From Hyphomicrobiales bacterium (lineage in GTDB: Bacteria > Pseudomonadota > Alphaproteobacteria > Rhodospirillales > JACKKN01): 64,000 nucleotides of DNA. The position numbers and the translations under genes are program-made. Below the pieces are notes generated by a model. That model worked only from the letters and a program-made list of their open reading frames with translations, made no database searches and had not been told where the DNA came from. Shown one piece after another: positions 32,551-40,426 of this stretch (positions are counted from its first letter, which is position 1; every line of letters begins with the position of its first letter). The DNA lies in contig JACKKN010000001.1 of NCBI GenBank assembly GCA_024236415.1, positions 489,611-553,610 of the forward strand. Reading direction: 5' to 3'.

Positions 32551-33225
32551 ATGGTCACCGAGCTCGAATTCGCCGACGCCGAGGCCGCCGCCGCGGCCCT
32601 GGCCGATGCCCTGGCCGGGGTCCTGCGCGACGCCCTGGCGGCCTGTCCCGTGGCCTCGCTGGCCCTGTCGGGCGGGCGCACGCCGCGCCTGGTGCTGCCG
32701 CGCCTGGCCGCCGCCGACCTGGCCTGGTCCCGGGTCGTGGTCACCCTGACCGACGAGCGCTGGGTCCCCCCCGACCATGGCGACAGCAACGAGGGCCAGG
32801 TGCGCGACCTGCTGCTGCGCGGCCCGGCGCGGGCGGCCCACTTCATCGGCCTGTGGAACGGGGCGCCGGACCCGGCGGCGGCGGTGGCCGACCGGTCCGC
32901 CGCCCTGGCCGCCCTGTCCTTTCCCCTGGACGCCGTGTTCTCGGGCATGGGGCCGGACGGCCACGTGGCCTCCCTGTTCCCCGACGATCCCGGCTGGGCC
33001 TCGGCTCCGGGCCTGCTGCACGGCGTCGCCGCCCGGGCCGGCCGGGCGCCGCGCATGAGCCTGACCCTGGCGGCGCTGATGGACAGCCACGGCCACCACC
33101 TGTGCGTCGCCGGCGACAAGCGCGCGGTCTACGACCGCATCCGCCGCGGCGGCGCCGACGACCTGCCCGCCGCCGCCCTGCTGAACCAGGACCGGGTGCC
33201 GGTGACCGTCTACCTGGCGCCCTGA
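32551..33225 (+). CDS. pgl: 6-phosphogluconolactonase
   Basis: Protein of 224 residues of the DevB/SOL family. Recognisable blocks are LSGGRTPRLVLP, TLTDERWVPPDHGDSN and GMGPDGHVASLFP. It hydrolyses 6-phosphogluconolactone in the pentose phosphate and Entner-Doudoroff routes. Usually it sits with zwf or edd; here it stands alone between two glycan loci and is divergent from the island regulator. A GGGAG site precedes the ATG at 32551. Its 3' end overlaps the convergent membrane-protein gene by 16 bases. Confidence 0.92.
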   Translation: MVTELEFADAEAAAAALADALAGVLRDALAACPVASLALSGGRTPRLVLPRLAAADLAWSRVVVTLTDERWVPPDHGDSNEGQVRDLLLRGPARAAHFIGLWNGAPDPAAAVADRSAALAALSFPLDAVFSGMGPDGHVASLFPDDPGWASAPGLLHGVAARAGRAPRMSLTLAALMDSHGHHLCVAGDKRAVYDRIRRGGADDLPAAALLNQDRVPVTVYLAP

Positions 33226-35066
33226 TTGGCGCCGGCGCGGTCCCAGGACCGGACCACGGTCCAGGTCCCGCCGGGGCCGGCCGCCAGCAGGTAGGACCGC
33301 CCCCGCGGCAGGTCCAGGCCCAGCAGGGGGCCGGCCCCCGGGGCCTGGGAATGGACCAGCACGTGGGTCGGCGCCCGCGCCGCCAGCAGGCGGTTCAGGT
33401 TGGCGGCGTTGGTCTCCTGGAACGCGCTCAGGTAGCCGACCATGGCGGCCCGGCCGCCCAGGTGGTAGCGGGTGATCAGCCCGGCCTCGCCGTTGCCGGC
33501 CGGATCGAACACGAACACCCGGGAACCGGGGGCGACCGCCTGGGCCACCTCGGCCGCCACGGCGCGGTAGTGGGGCGACGGCGGCGCCAGGTCGAACCGC
33601 AGCTTGTGGGCCAGGGCCACCGGCGCCGCCAGGATCGCCACCATGGGCAGCCAGGCCAGGCGCCGCGCCGGCACCCGCGCCGCCAGCCGGCGCCGCCACA
33701 GCACGGCGCCGCCATAGGCGCCGAAGGCCACCGCCAGCATGCCCAGGTGCATGTTGTAGCGCCACAGGGAGGCCACGCGCAGGGCGTCGAACTCGCCGAA
33801 GGCGGCGACATAGGTCCACAGCAGGAAGGCGTTGTAACCCAGGAAGCTGGCGCCGACGATGATCGCCAGGCGGTCGAAGGCGCCGCGGAACCGCACCAGC
33901 CCCAGGATGCCGAACGCCGTGGCCAGGACCATGAGCCCCAGGTAGACGCCCTTCTTGGCCAGCACGATGGCCATCATCAGCAGGATCCGGGGGATCAGGT
34001 GGATCAGCCACCCGTCCAGGGGCCGGATCACGAATTCCTTGCCCGGCAGCTCGGTCACCACGTAGTACCGCCACAGGCCGTAGACCAGCAGCGGCGGCAG
34101 ACAGATGCCGACCATCAGGCGCGCCAGCCGCCCCAGGCGCACCGCCGGGTCGCGCAGGCCGGCCAGGACCAGGGCCCCGGCCAGGATCACGAACAGGACG
34201 AAGGTCGCCTGTTTCAACACCACCAGCACCGACAGGATCAGGCCCGCCTGCACGGCGCGGCCCATGGCGGTGTCGCCGTCGCCCTCGGCCTCGGCCTGCA
34301 GCATCAGCCAGCCCAGCACCCCCGCCGCCCCCAGGGTCACGGCGGTGGCCACGTCGGCATAGGCGGTCAGGGCCACCTTCTGGGCGAAGGTGGGGTTCAG
34401 CAGGGTCACCGACAGGGCGCCCAGGGCGCACAGGCCCCATCCCGCCTTGTGCGTCGGCCGCGCGTCTTCGAGCCCCATCAGGATCAGGCGCACCGACACC
34501 AGCCCGAAGGTCAGCAGCAGCAGCACGTTCAGCACCGCGCCGGCGTTCTCGACGAAGGTGCCGGCGACCCGGCCCACCAGGTACGACAGGAACGGCCAGG
34601 CATAGGGATAGGCCGGATAGGATGCGCCGGTCTTCGGCGCCGCGGCGTCGGGGAACCCGTCCGCCAGCAGCAGGTAGCGCGCCGTGGGCAGCCAGTGGGA
34701 GAACTCGTCCCACTGCGACGCCGCCATGGCCGAGGTCAGGGCCAGCAGGGGCAGCGCCAGGACCGCAGTGCGCAGGGCCGCGGCCGGCACCAGGGCGCGG
34801 TCGCGGCGCAGGGCCGCCACGGCGCCGGCGACCGCCGCGGCGGCCAGGACCAGGGCCAGGTAGCGGAACGGCACCCCGGTCAGGGTGCCGCCGGCCGTGA
34901 ACACGGCGCTGACCAGGGCCCAGCCCAGCAGGGGGTCCAGCTCGCGCAGGCGGCGGCGCCCGCCGACCAGGCCGCCCAGGGCCGCCAGCCCCAGCCACAC
35001 CACGGCGACCGTGCCCAGGACCAGCAGTTGATGGTCGCCCAGGAAATAGTCGGCGAACCGGCTCAC
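33210..35066 (-). CDS. polytopic membrane protein, GT-C glycosyltransferase-like
   Basis: Protein of 618 residues with about 11-13 hydrophobic segments and a soluble C-terminal domain (about the last 130 residues, containing FVFDPAGNGEAG). An acidic motif in the first large loop (QWDEFSHW) is of the kind used by GT-C enzymes such as Pmt and ArnT to bind polyprenyl-phosphate sugars. The start is a GTG at 35066 overlapping the heparinase-like gene by 4 bases. It could add a side sugar to the exopolysaccharide from a lipid-linked donor. No family is recognised with certainty. Confidence 0.68.
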   Translation of the reverse strand: MSRFADYFLGDHQLLVLGTVAVVWLGLAALGGLVGGRRRLRELDPLLGWALVSAVFTAGGTLTGVPFRYLALVLAAAAVAGAVAALRRDRALVPAAALRTAVLALPLLALTSAMAASQWDEFSHWLPTARYLLLADGFPDAAAPKTGASYPAYPYAWPFLSYLVGRVAGTFVENAGAVLNVLLLLTFGLVSVRLILMGLEDARPTHKAGWGLCALGALSVTLLNPTFAQKVALTAYADVATAVTLGAAGVLGWLMLQAEAEGDGDTAMGRAVQAGLILSVLVVLKQATFVLFVILAGALVLAGLRDPAVRLGRLARLMVGICLPPLLVYGLWRYYVVTELPGKEFVIRPLDGWLIHLIPRILLMMAIVLAKKGVYLGLMVLATAFGILGLVRFRGAFDRLAIIVGASFLGYNAFLLWTYVAAFGEFDALRVASLWRYNMHLGMLAVAFGAYGGAVLWRRRLAARVPARRLAWLPMVAILAAPVALAHKLRFDLAPPSPHYRAVAAEVAQAVAPGSRVFVFDPAGNGEAGLITRYHLGGRAAMVGYLSAFQETNAANLNRLLAARAPTHVLVHSQAPGAGPLLGLDLPRGRSYLLAAGPGGTWTVVRSWDRAGANQGAR

Positions 35067-36700
35067 CGGCCGGCGTCCTCGCGGCGCAGGGCCCAGCGAA
35101 CCTTGGTGCGGCCGCTCAGGTCGACGAAGCCCGAGACCACGATTTGCTCGCAGCGGCGGATCTGCGACGGGTCGCCGGCATAGACGCTGTCTTCCAGCGC
35201 GATGCGCCCGCCGTCGGCGGTGAACCGCCAGCCGGCCCCCGTGGGCGGACGCAGCAGCACCGACGAACCGTCCTGCACCACCGAGGCCGTAACCCGCGGC
35301 GCCAGGTGGAAACGCAGGGCGAAGGTGCGGCCGCGGCCGGCGCCGCGCTCGGAGTCCAGCAGCTCCTCGCCACGCAGGTCGCCGCCCTCGGCGCCCAGGT
35401 ACAGGGTGCGCCGGTGCACCAGGCCGAACGGCCGCAGGTACCCGTCGTGGGACAGGGACAGCCAGGTCTTGCCGTCCTCCTCGTGGCGCTCGGCCTGCAC
35501 CGCGGCCGGGCGCCGGCCCAGGCGCCCGTCGGCCAGGATCTCGGACGAATTGGTGTCGTCCACGGCCAGGGTGGAATGGGCGGCGGTGGCGCGCAGGGCC
35601 TGGGCCAGGGGCGGGTTGGCGGGCCCCGGGTTGCCGCAGTTGACCACCAGGCGCTCGCGCCCCACGCTCATCTCGAAGGCCAGGGTGCCGGCGTGGGCGG
35701 CGCCGTCGGCGCCGGCGGGCGGCGGCGCCCCGGTGTCGGCGATGACCAGGGTCTTGCCGGCGGTCAGGCGCTGGAACCCGGCGTGGGGGGCGCTGTCCAG
35801 GGCCTTGGCCCGCACGTGGGCCTGGGCCAGGGTGGCGTCGATGACGCCGCTGACCGATTCGGTGCCGCCGTTGAACAGGGCCAGGCGGCCGTCGCCCAGG
35901 CGCAGGGCGCGCAGCAGGGGCACCATGCGGTCGATGGCGTTTTGCAGCCAGGGCGGCACCTCCTGCTGCCCCGCCAGCAGCACGGCGCGCAGGCCGATGA
36001 ACCGGCGCAGCAGTTCCAGCAGCAGGCTGGGGCTGCGCTCCAGGATGCCGCCGTCGGGCAGGACCTGGCGCCTGATCTCGCGCTCCAGCAGCTTCAGCCC
36101 CTCGGCCAGACCGGCCTCGGCCCCGGGCAGGCAGACTCCGGCCACGATCAGCCCCTCCAGGGCGCGGAAGGCGCGGTGGTTGGCGGGCAGGTCGCGCAGG
36201 CACCGGCGCAGGTGCCGCGCCTGGCGCGCCGCCGAGCGGCGCAGCCTGCCGGCCGCCGCCGCCTGGTCCTCGCCGCCGGTCAGGAAAGACCCGGACACCA
36301 GCCAGTTGGACAGGCGCTCGCCCAGGATGTCCAGGCGCCAGGCCAGGGGGTCCCAGGAATCGTGGCGCTCGATCCAGCCGGCGATCAGCGACAGGGCCCG
36401 CGCCCGGGCGTTGGGCGAGCCGATGGCGCGCAGGTCGGCGAGCCAGCAGAACCCGTGCGCCAGGGCCGCGTCGTCGCCGTCGGCCATGCGCGGCCAGGCC
36501 GAATCCAGCGGGATCTCGCGGCCGTCGATGGCGTAGGCGCCCTGCAGGATGCGCGCGCCGATGGCCGTGGACCCGGTCCAGGGCGTCTCGGTGGGGCGCA
36601 GGTCGCCGGGCACGGGCCCGCGCAGGGTCAGCCCGTAGAGCGGACTCGCGTACAGGAACCGGCGCAGGGCCGGCACCGCCGGGACCTGGGTTGCGGTCAT
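35063..36700 (-). CDS. heparinase II/III family protein
   Basis: Protein of 545 residues with an alpha/alpha toroid N-terminal part (NHRAFRALEGLIVAG) and a beta-sandwich C-terminal part (HSTLAVDDTNSSEI, then LSHDGYLRPFG). These are the hallmarks of bacterial heparinase II/III-like proteins. Members cleave uronic-acid polysaccharides by elimination, and paralogues in capsule or EPS operons trim or edit the polymer. No signal peptide is evident, so the site of action is unclear. It overlaps the membrane-protein gene by 4 bases. Confidence 0.85.
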   Translation of the reverse strand: MTATQVPAVPALRRFLYASPLYGLTLRGPVPGDLRPTETPWTGSTAIGARILQGAYAIDGREIPLDSAWPRMADGDDAALAHGFCWLADLRAIGSPNARARALSLIAGWIERHDSWDPLAWRLDILGERLSNWLVSGSFLTGGEDQAAAAGRLRRSAARQARHLRRCLRDLPANHRAFRALEGLIVAGVCLPGAEAGLAEGLKLLEREIRRQVLPDGGILERSPSLLLELLRRFIGLRAVLLAGQQEVPPWLQNAIDRMVPLLRALRLGDGRLALFNGGTESVSGVIDATLAQAHVRAKALDSAPHAGFQRLTAGKTLVIADTGAPPPAGADGAAHAGTLAFEMSVGRERLVVNCGNPGPANPPLAQALRATAAHSTLAVDDTNSSEILADGRLGRRPAAVQAERHEEDGKTWLSLSHDGYLRPFGLVHRRTLYLGAEGGDLRGEELLDSERGAGRGRTFALRFHLAPRVTASVVQDGSSVLLRPPTGAGWRFTADGGRIALEDSVYAGDPSQIRRCEQIVVSGFVDLSGRTKVRWALRREDAGR

Positions 36701-36731
36701 CGGGGGATGGCCTGCATGGTGGGGACGAACC

Positions 36732-36755
36732 TCCCGTCCGAATCGACGGACGGGA
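36732..36755 (-). repeat. inverted repeat between carbamoyltransferase and heparinase-like genes
   Basis: A perfect 9-base inverted repeat, TCCCGTCCG and CGGACGGGA with a 6-base loop, lies in the 127-base gap ahead of the heparinase-like gene. There is no T-run. It may be an attenuator or mRNA-stabilising stem separating the carbamoylation genes from the downstream pair. Confidence 0.55.
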
Positions 36756-36827
36756 ATTTGGTAACAGGTTTACACAGGCCCCGCAAGCGCGCCCCCGGAC
36801 GGGGAGCGCAAGGCCGGGCCGCGGCCG

Positions 36828-38663
36828 TCAATCCAGCTCGAAGGCGTCCTTGTAGTCGCGCTTCAGGGCCGGGTCCTGGTCCTCCTTGCGCAGCAGGCAG
36901 TTGCCCACGGCCAGGACCTCGATCTCCGTGCCCATGAAGCAGTGGAAGGCGTCCTCGGGGGTGTTGACGATGGGCTCGCCGCGCACGTTGAAGCTGGTGT
37001 TGACCACCACCGGACAGCCGGTCAGGGCCTTGAAGCGCGAGATCACGGCGTGGAAGCGCGGGTTGGTGTCGGCGTGCACGGTCTGGATCCGCGCCGAATA
37101 GTCCACGTGGGTCACGGCCGGGATGTCCGAGCGCACCACGTTCAGCTTGTCGATGCCGAACAGGGCCTCCTCGTCCGCCGTCATGGCCCGGCGCCGGGCC
37201 GCGGCCACCGGCGCCACCATCAGCATGTAGGGGCTGTCGCTGTCGATCTCGAACCAGTCGGCCAGGTCCTCGCGCAGGATGCTGGGCGCGAAGGGGCGGA
37301 AGGATTCGCGGTATTTGACCTTGAGATTCAGCACCTTCTGCATGGTCGGCGAGCGCGGGTCGCCCAGGATCGACCGGCCGCCCAGGGCGCGCGGCCCGAA
37401 CTCCATGCGGCCCTGGTGCCAGCCCACGGCCTTCTCCCCGGCCAGGGCTTGGGCCACGGCCTCGGTCAGGGCGTCGTCGGCGAGGACCTGGTATTTCGCG
37501 CCGGCGGCGTTCAGGCGGCGTTCGATGTCCGCCTGGTCGTAGGCCGGGCCCAGGTAGGACCCGCGCATGGCGTCGCCGGCGCCGTTCACGGTGCGCGCCC
37601 CGCCCTGGTTGCCGTGGTAGGCGGCCAGGGCCGCGCCCAGGGCGCCGCCGGCGTCGCCGGCCGCCGGCTGCACCCAGATGCGGTCGAAGGCGCCGTCGCG
37701 CAGGACCTTGCCGTTGGCGACGCAGTTCAGCGCCACGCCGCCGGCCAGGCACAGGTTGCGGCTGCGGCCCTCGGCGGCAAGGCCGCGGGTCAGGCGCAGC
37801 ACCACCTCCTCGGTCACCGCCTGGACCGAGGCCGCCAGGTCCATGTGGCGCTGGTCCAGGCGCTGTTCCGGCCCCCGCGGCGGGCCGCCGAACAGGGCGT
37901 CGAACCTGCCGTTGGTCATGGCCAGGCCGGTGCAGTAGTCGAAGTAGGACTGGTCGAGGCGGAAGGTGCCGTCGTCCTTCAGGTCCAGCAGGTTGTCCAG
38001 GATCGTCTGGGCGAAGCGCGGCTCGCCGTAGGGCGCCAGGCCCATGACCTTGTACTCGCCCGAGTTGACCCGGAACCCGGTGTAATAGGTGAAGGCCGAA
38101 TACAGCAGGCCCAGGGAGTGGGGGAAGTGCAGCTCGCGCGTCACCCGCAGGTCGTTGCCCGACCCCTCGGCCACCGAGGTGGTGGCCCACTCGCCGACCC
38201 CGTCCATGGTCAGCACCACCGCGTCCTCGAACGGCGACGGGAAGAAGGCGGACGCCGCGTGGCTCTGGTGGTGCTCGGCGAACAGCAGGCGGTCCTTCCA
38301 GTCGAAGTCGGCGTGGTAGGCGGCGAAGGCCTTGCGCAGCAGATCCTTCTGGAACAGCTTCTCCTTCAGCCACACGGGCATGGCCATGCGGAAGGAGCGG
38401 AACCCCCGGGGCGCGAAGGCCAGGTAGGTTTCCAGCAGGCGCTCGAACTTCAGGAACGGCTTGTCGTAGAAGGCCACGTAGTCCACGTCGCCCAGGCCGA
38501 CGCCGGCGGCGTCCAGGCAATAGGCGATGGCGTTCTCGGGAAATCCGGCGTCGTGCTTCTTGCGGGTGAACCGCTCCTCCTGGGCCGCCGCGACGATGGC
38601 GCCGTCCTCGACCAGGGCGGCGGCGCTGTCGTGGTAGAAGGCGGAAACGCCGAGGATGCGCAT
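36828..38663 (-). CDS. O-carbamoyltransferase, NodU/TobZ/SxtI type
   Basis: Protein of 611 residues, the usual length for the family. The N-terminal Kae1-like domain begins ILGVSAFYHDSAAAL and carries the metal-site histidines H131, H132 and H135 in HHQSHAASAFF; CLAGGVALNCVANGK is the central block. The C-terminal YrdC-like domain makes carbamoyl-adenylate. The enzyme transfers carbamoyl from carbamoyl phosphate to a hydroxyl. The two small genes just upstream resemble sxtK and sxtJ of the saxitoxin cluster, where SxtI is the carbamoyltransferase. Here the likely acceptor is the exopolysaccharide or its precursor. Confidence 0.93.
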   Translation of the reverse strand: MRILGVSAFYHDSAAALVEDGAIVAAAQEERFTRKKHDAGFPENAIAYCLDAAGVGLGDVDYVAFYDKPFLKFERLLETYLAFAPRGFRSFRMAMPVWLKEKLFQKDLLRKAFAAYHADFDWKDRLLFAEHHQSHAASAFFPSPFEDAVVLTMDGVGEWATTSVAEGSGNDLRVTRELHFPHSLGLLYSAFTYYTGFRVNSGEYKVMGLAPYGEPRFAQTILDNLLDLKDDGTFRLDQSYFDYCTGLAMTNGRFDALFGGPPRGPEQRLDQRHMDLAASVQAVTEEVVLRLTRGLAAEGRSRNLCLAGGVALNCVANGKVLRDGAFDRIWVQPAAGDAGGALGAALAAYHGNQGGARTVNGAGDAMRGSYLGPAYDQADIERRLNAAGAKYQVLADDALTEAVAQALAGEKAVGWHQGRMEFGPRALGGRSILGDPRSPTMQKVLNLKVKYRESFRPFAPSILREDLADWFEIDSDSPYMLMVAPVAAARRRAMTADEEALFGIDKLNVVRSDIPAVTHVDYSARIQTVHADTNPRFHAVISRFKALTGCPVVVNTSFNVRGEPIVNTPEDAFHCFMGTEIEVLAVGNCLLRKEDQDPALKRDYKDAFELD

Positions 38664-38682
38664 GGGCGGACGTCCGGTGCGG

Positions 38683-38832
38683 CTAGAAGATGGTGTAGAT
38701 GAACGGGGCCACGGCCGACCCCTGGCTCAGCACGATCAGGCCGCCGAAGATCAGCATCATGACCATGATCGGCACCAGCCAGTATTTCTTGCGGGCCCTC
38801 AGGAAGGCCCAGAATTCGGACAGGAACGACAT
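38683..38832 (-). CDS. small membrane protein DUF5989 (SxtK-like)
   Basis: Very short gene of 49 residues, easily missed by length filters. It starts MSFLSEFWAFLRARKKYW, continues with one hydrophobic segment (LVPIMVMMLIFGGLIVL) and ends in PFIYTIF. This is the DUF5989 pattern, found beside carbamoyltransferases and equivalent to the small SxtK protein. It lies 12 bases after the SxtJ-like gene and 19 bases before the carbamoyltransferase gene. It may anchor the carbamoyltransferase at the membrane; the function is not established. Confidence 0.85.
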   Translation of the reverse strand: MSFLSEFWAFLRARKKYWLVPIMVMMLIFGGLIVLSQGSAVAPFIYTIF

Positions 38833-38844
38833 CGCAGGGGGTCC

Positions 38845-39279
38845 TCAGAACTGGTTGCGCATGGTTTCGGGCGGCGGCCCCGGCGGGTCGCGGTGGATCC
38901 AGTAGCTGTCAGCCTTGGGGTCGAAGCGTAGGCGCAGGGGGTCCTTGCCGGCAAGGCGCATGAGGAACGCCAGCGGGGTCAGGGTCAGGAAGAACAGCAG
39001 CCCCATGACCAGCGGGCTGACCACCTTGTGCAGCAGCAGGCCGAACTCGAACCAGACCAGGTTCAGCGGGTACAGCACCTTGGGGACGGCCAGTGCCAGC
39101 ACGAGAAACACGCCGGCCACGGCGACGGCCCACCAGCGAACAGGCCCGCCGTGCATCAGCGGCCAGGCGGCGACGACGGCAAAGGCCACTGCAAACACGA
39201 TCCCGAAGGCGCGATCGGACCCGGCCTTGCCGCGTTCCTGGCGCCCGAAATCCTCGTGGAACTGTCTGCCCTGTGTCAT
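38845..39279 (-). CDS. SxtJ-like membrane protein
   Basis: Protein of 144 residues with a charged N-terminus and about three hydrophobic segments (AFGIVFAVAFAVVAAWPL; VAVAGVFLVLALAVPKVL; LVMGLLFFLTLTPLAFLM). The PLNLVWFEFGLLLHKVVSP block followed by LRLRFDPKADSYWIHR is the SxtJ family signature. SxtJ homologues accompany carbamoyltransferases. The ATG at 39279 overlaps the SGNH gene stop (ATGA); an upstream GTG at 39291 is less likely. Confidence 0.88.
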   Translation of the reverse strand: MTQGRQFHEDFGRQERGKAGSDRAFGIVFAVAFAVVAAWPLMHGGPVRWWAVAVAGVFLVLALAVPKVLYPLNLVWFEFGLLLHKVVSPLVMGLLFFLTLTPLAFLMRLAGKDPLRLRFDPKADSYWIHRDPPGPPPETMRNQF

Positions 39280-40424
39280 GTCCCGCGGCACCTTTCCGCC
39301 GTGATCATCTTGGCCATATGCTCACCGATGCGCCTATTGACCAGGGCGCTAGGGTGCGGGTCAAGGTCTGAAATGACGTATTTTCCGGCGCCGCTTCCGA
39401 TATCGGGGATGATCGCCGACACGGGGACCAGACGGTGTCCATCGGCCTTCAGGTCGGCAACCAGTCGCGCGGCGTAACGACTGCCGCTGCCCTGGTCCCA
39501 GAAAAGAATGATCAAGTCGCCGCCGAACTTGTCCCGTGCCAGGCGCCGTGCCGACCGCAGAATCGAGCGATAGGTGTCGAAGTCGGTTTCGGTCACCTGG
39601 CCGGAGGCGAGAACTCTCGTTTCAAAGAAATGGAACAGCCGCCATCCGCGCAGGGCCCGCGAGATCGACCGGTAGGCCTGGCCGTGGAACGGCCCCTCGT
39701 GGATCGCCAAGCCGTCGCCACCGGCGCGGTAGCGGGGGCCGTAAAGGTCCCACGGCACCTTGCCGGCGGACCGCTCCACGTGGGCCTCGATGCCCTGGTA
39801 GACGATGGCGTCCAGCTTGCGTCCGGCCGCGTCGTGTGCCAGGGGCGTTTCCAGGGCGCGCAGCATCTGGTGCGGACCATAGCCGTGGAACCCGAAATTG
39901 TGGACCCGGAGCCGTCCGGCCGACTGCGCCGCGACCTGGTCCGGCATGCTTTGGGAATCCTCGAGCCCCTCCCCGAAGGTGACGGACCCGCCGAAGAAGG
40001 CGACCGCGCAGGGGGCGTTCGGCGGCTGGTCGGGGATCCGGCGCAGCCCGGTGTCGTCGATGGTGTAGGTGACGTCGTAGATCGTGGTGTCGCCCAGCAG
40101 CTTATGGGCCCGATAGGTGCCGCCAGGTTGCGGACCGTACCCCAGGTCCCGGTGGTCAACGTAATAGACCGACTCGAAATCGCCCTCGAACCACGGTTCC
40201 GCCGGCGCCGTCCAGGCCAGGTACCCTTCGACCGCCAGCAACGCCAGCAGCGCCGTCGAAAGACTAACGAACGTGCCGCGTCCCAGGTCCGAGCGCAGAG
40301 CGAAAACCGAGAACGCGGCCGCGGCCAGCAGCCAGGCCAGCCAGGCCGCCCCGTCCTGGACGTCGAAAACAAGGGGAATGACGATCGCGGCTGCCCAGGC
40401 CGCGGCCACAAGGATCGCGCGCAT
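39276..40424 (-). CDS. SGNH/GDSL-type hydrolase-like membrane-anchored protein
   Basis: Protein of 382 residues. Two or three N-terminal hydrophobic segments (to about residue 70) precede an SGNH domain. The nucleophile motif is FFGGSVTFGEG with S147, and the C-terminal DLDPHPSALVN holds the Asp and His of the triad. Such proteins act as O-acetyl esterases or transferases on polysaccharides, as AlgX and AlgJ do for alginate. The gene lies 2 bases after the GT2 synthase gene, so it is tightly linked to polymer synthesis. Whether it adds or removes acyl groups is unknown. Confidence 0.83.
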   Translation of the reverse strand: MRAILVAAAWAAAIVIPLVFDVQDGAAWLAWLLAAAAFSVFALRSDLGRGTFVSLSTALLALLAVEGYLAWTAPAEPWFEGDFESVYYVDHRDLGYGPQPGGTYRAHKLLGDTTIYDVTYTIDDTGLRRIPDQPPNAPCAVAFFGGSVTFGEGLEDSQSMPDQVAAQSAGRLRVHNFGFHGYGPHQMLRALETPLAHDAAGRKLDAIVYQGIEAHVERSAGKVPWDLYGPRYRAGGDGLAIHEGPFHGQAYRSISRALRGWRLFHFFETRVLASGQVTETDFDTYRSILRSARRLARDKFGGDLIILFWDQGSGSRYAARLVADLKADGHRLVPVSAIIPDIGSGAGKYVISDLDPHPSALVNRRIGEHMAKMITAERCRGT

Positions 40425-40426
40425 GA

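Noticed and set aside
32541..35183. 880-residue open frame on the plus strand
   Set aside because: Overlaps pgl in another frame and runs antisense to the GT-C-like gene; composition is that of a shadow.
33210..36203. single 997-residue protein joining membrane protein and upstream sequence
   Set aside because: The N-terminal part is the wrong frame of the heparinase-like gene; a GTG at 35066 with a 4-base overlap gives the real start.
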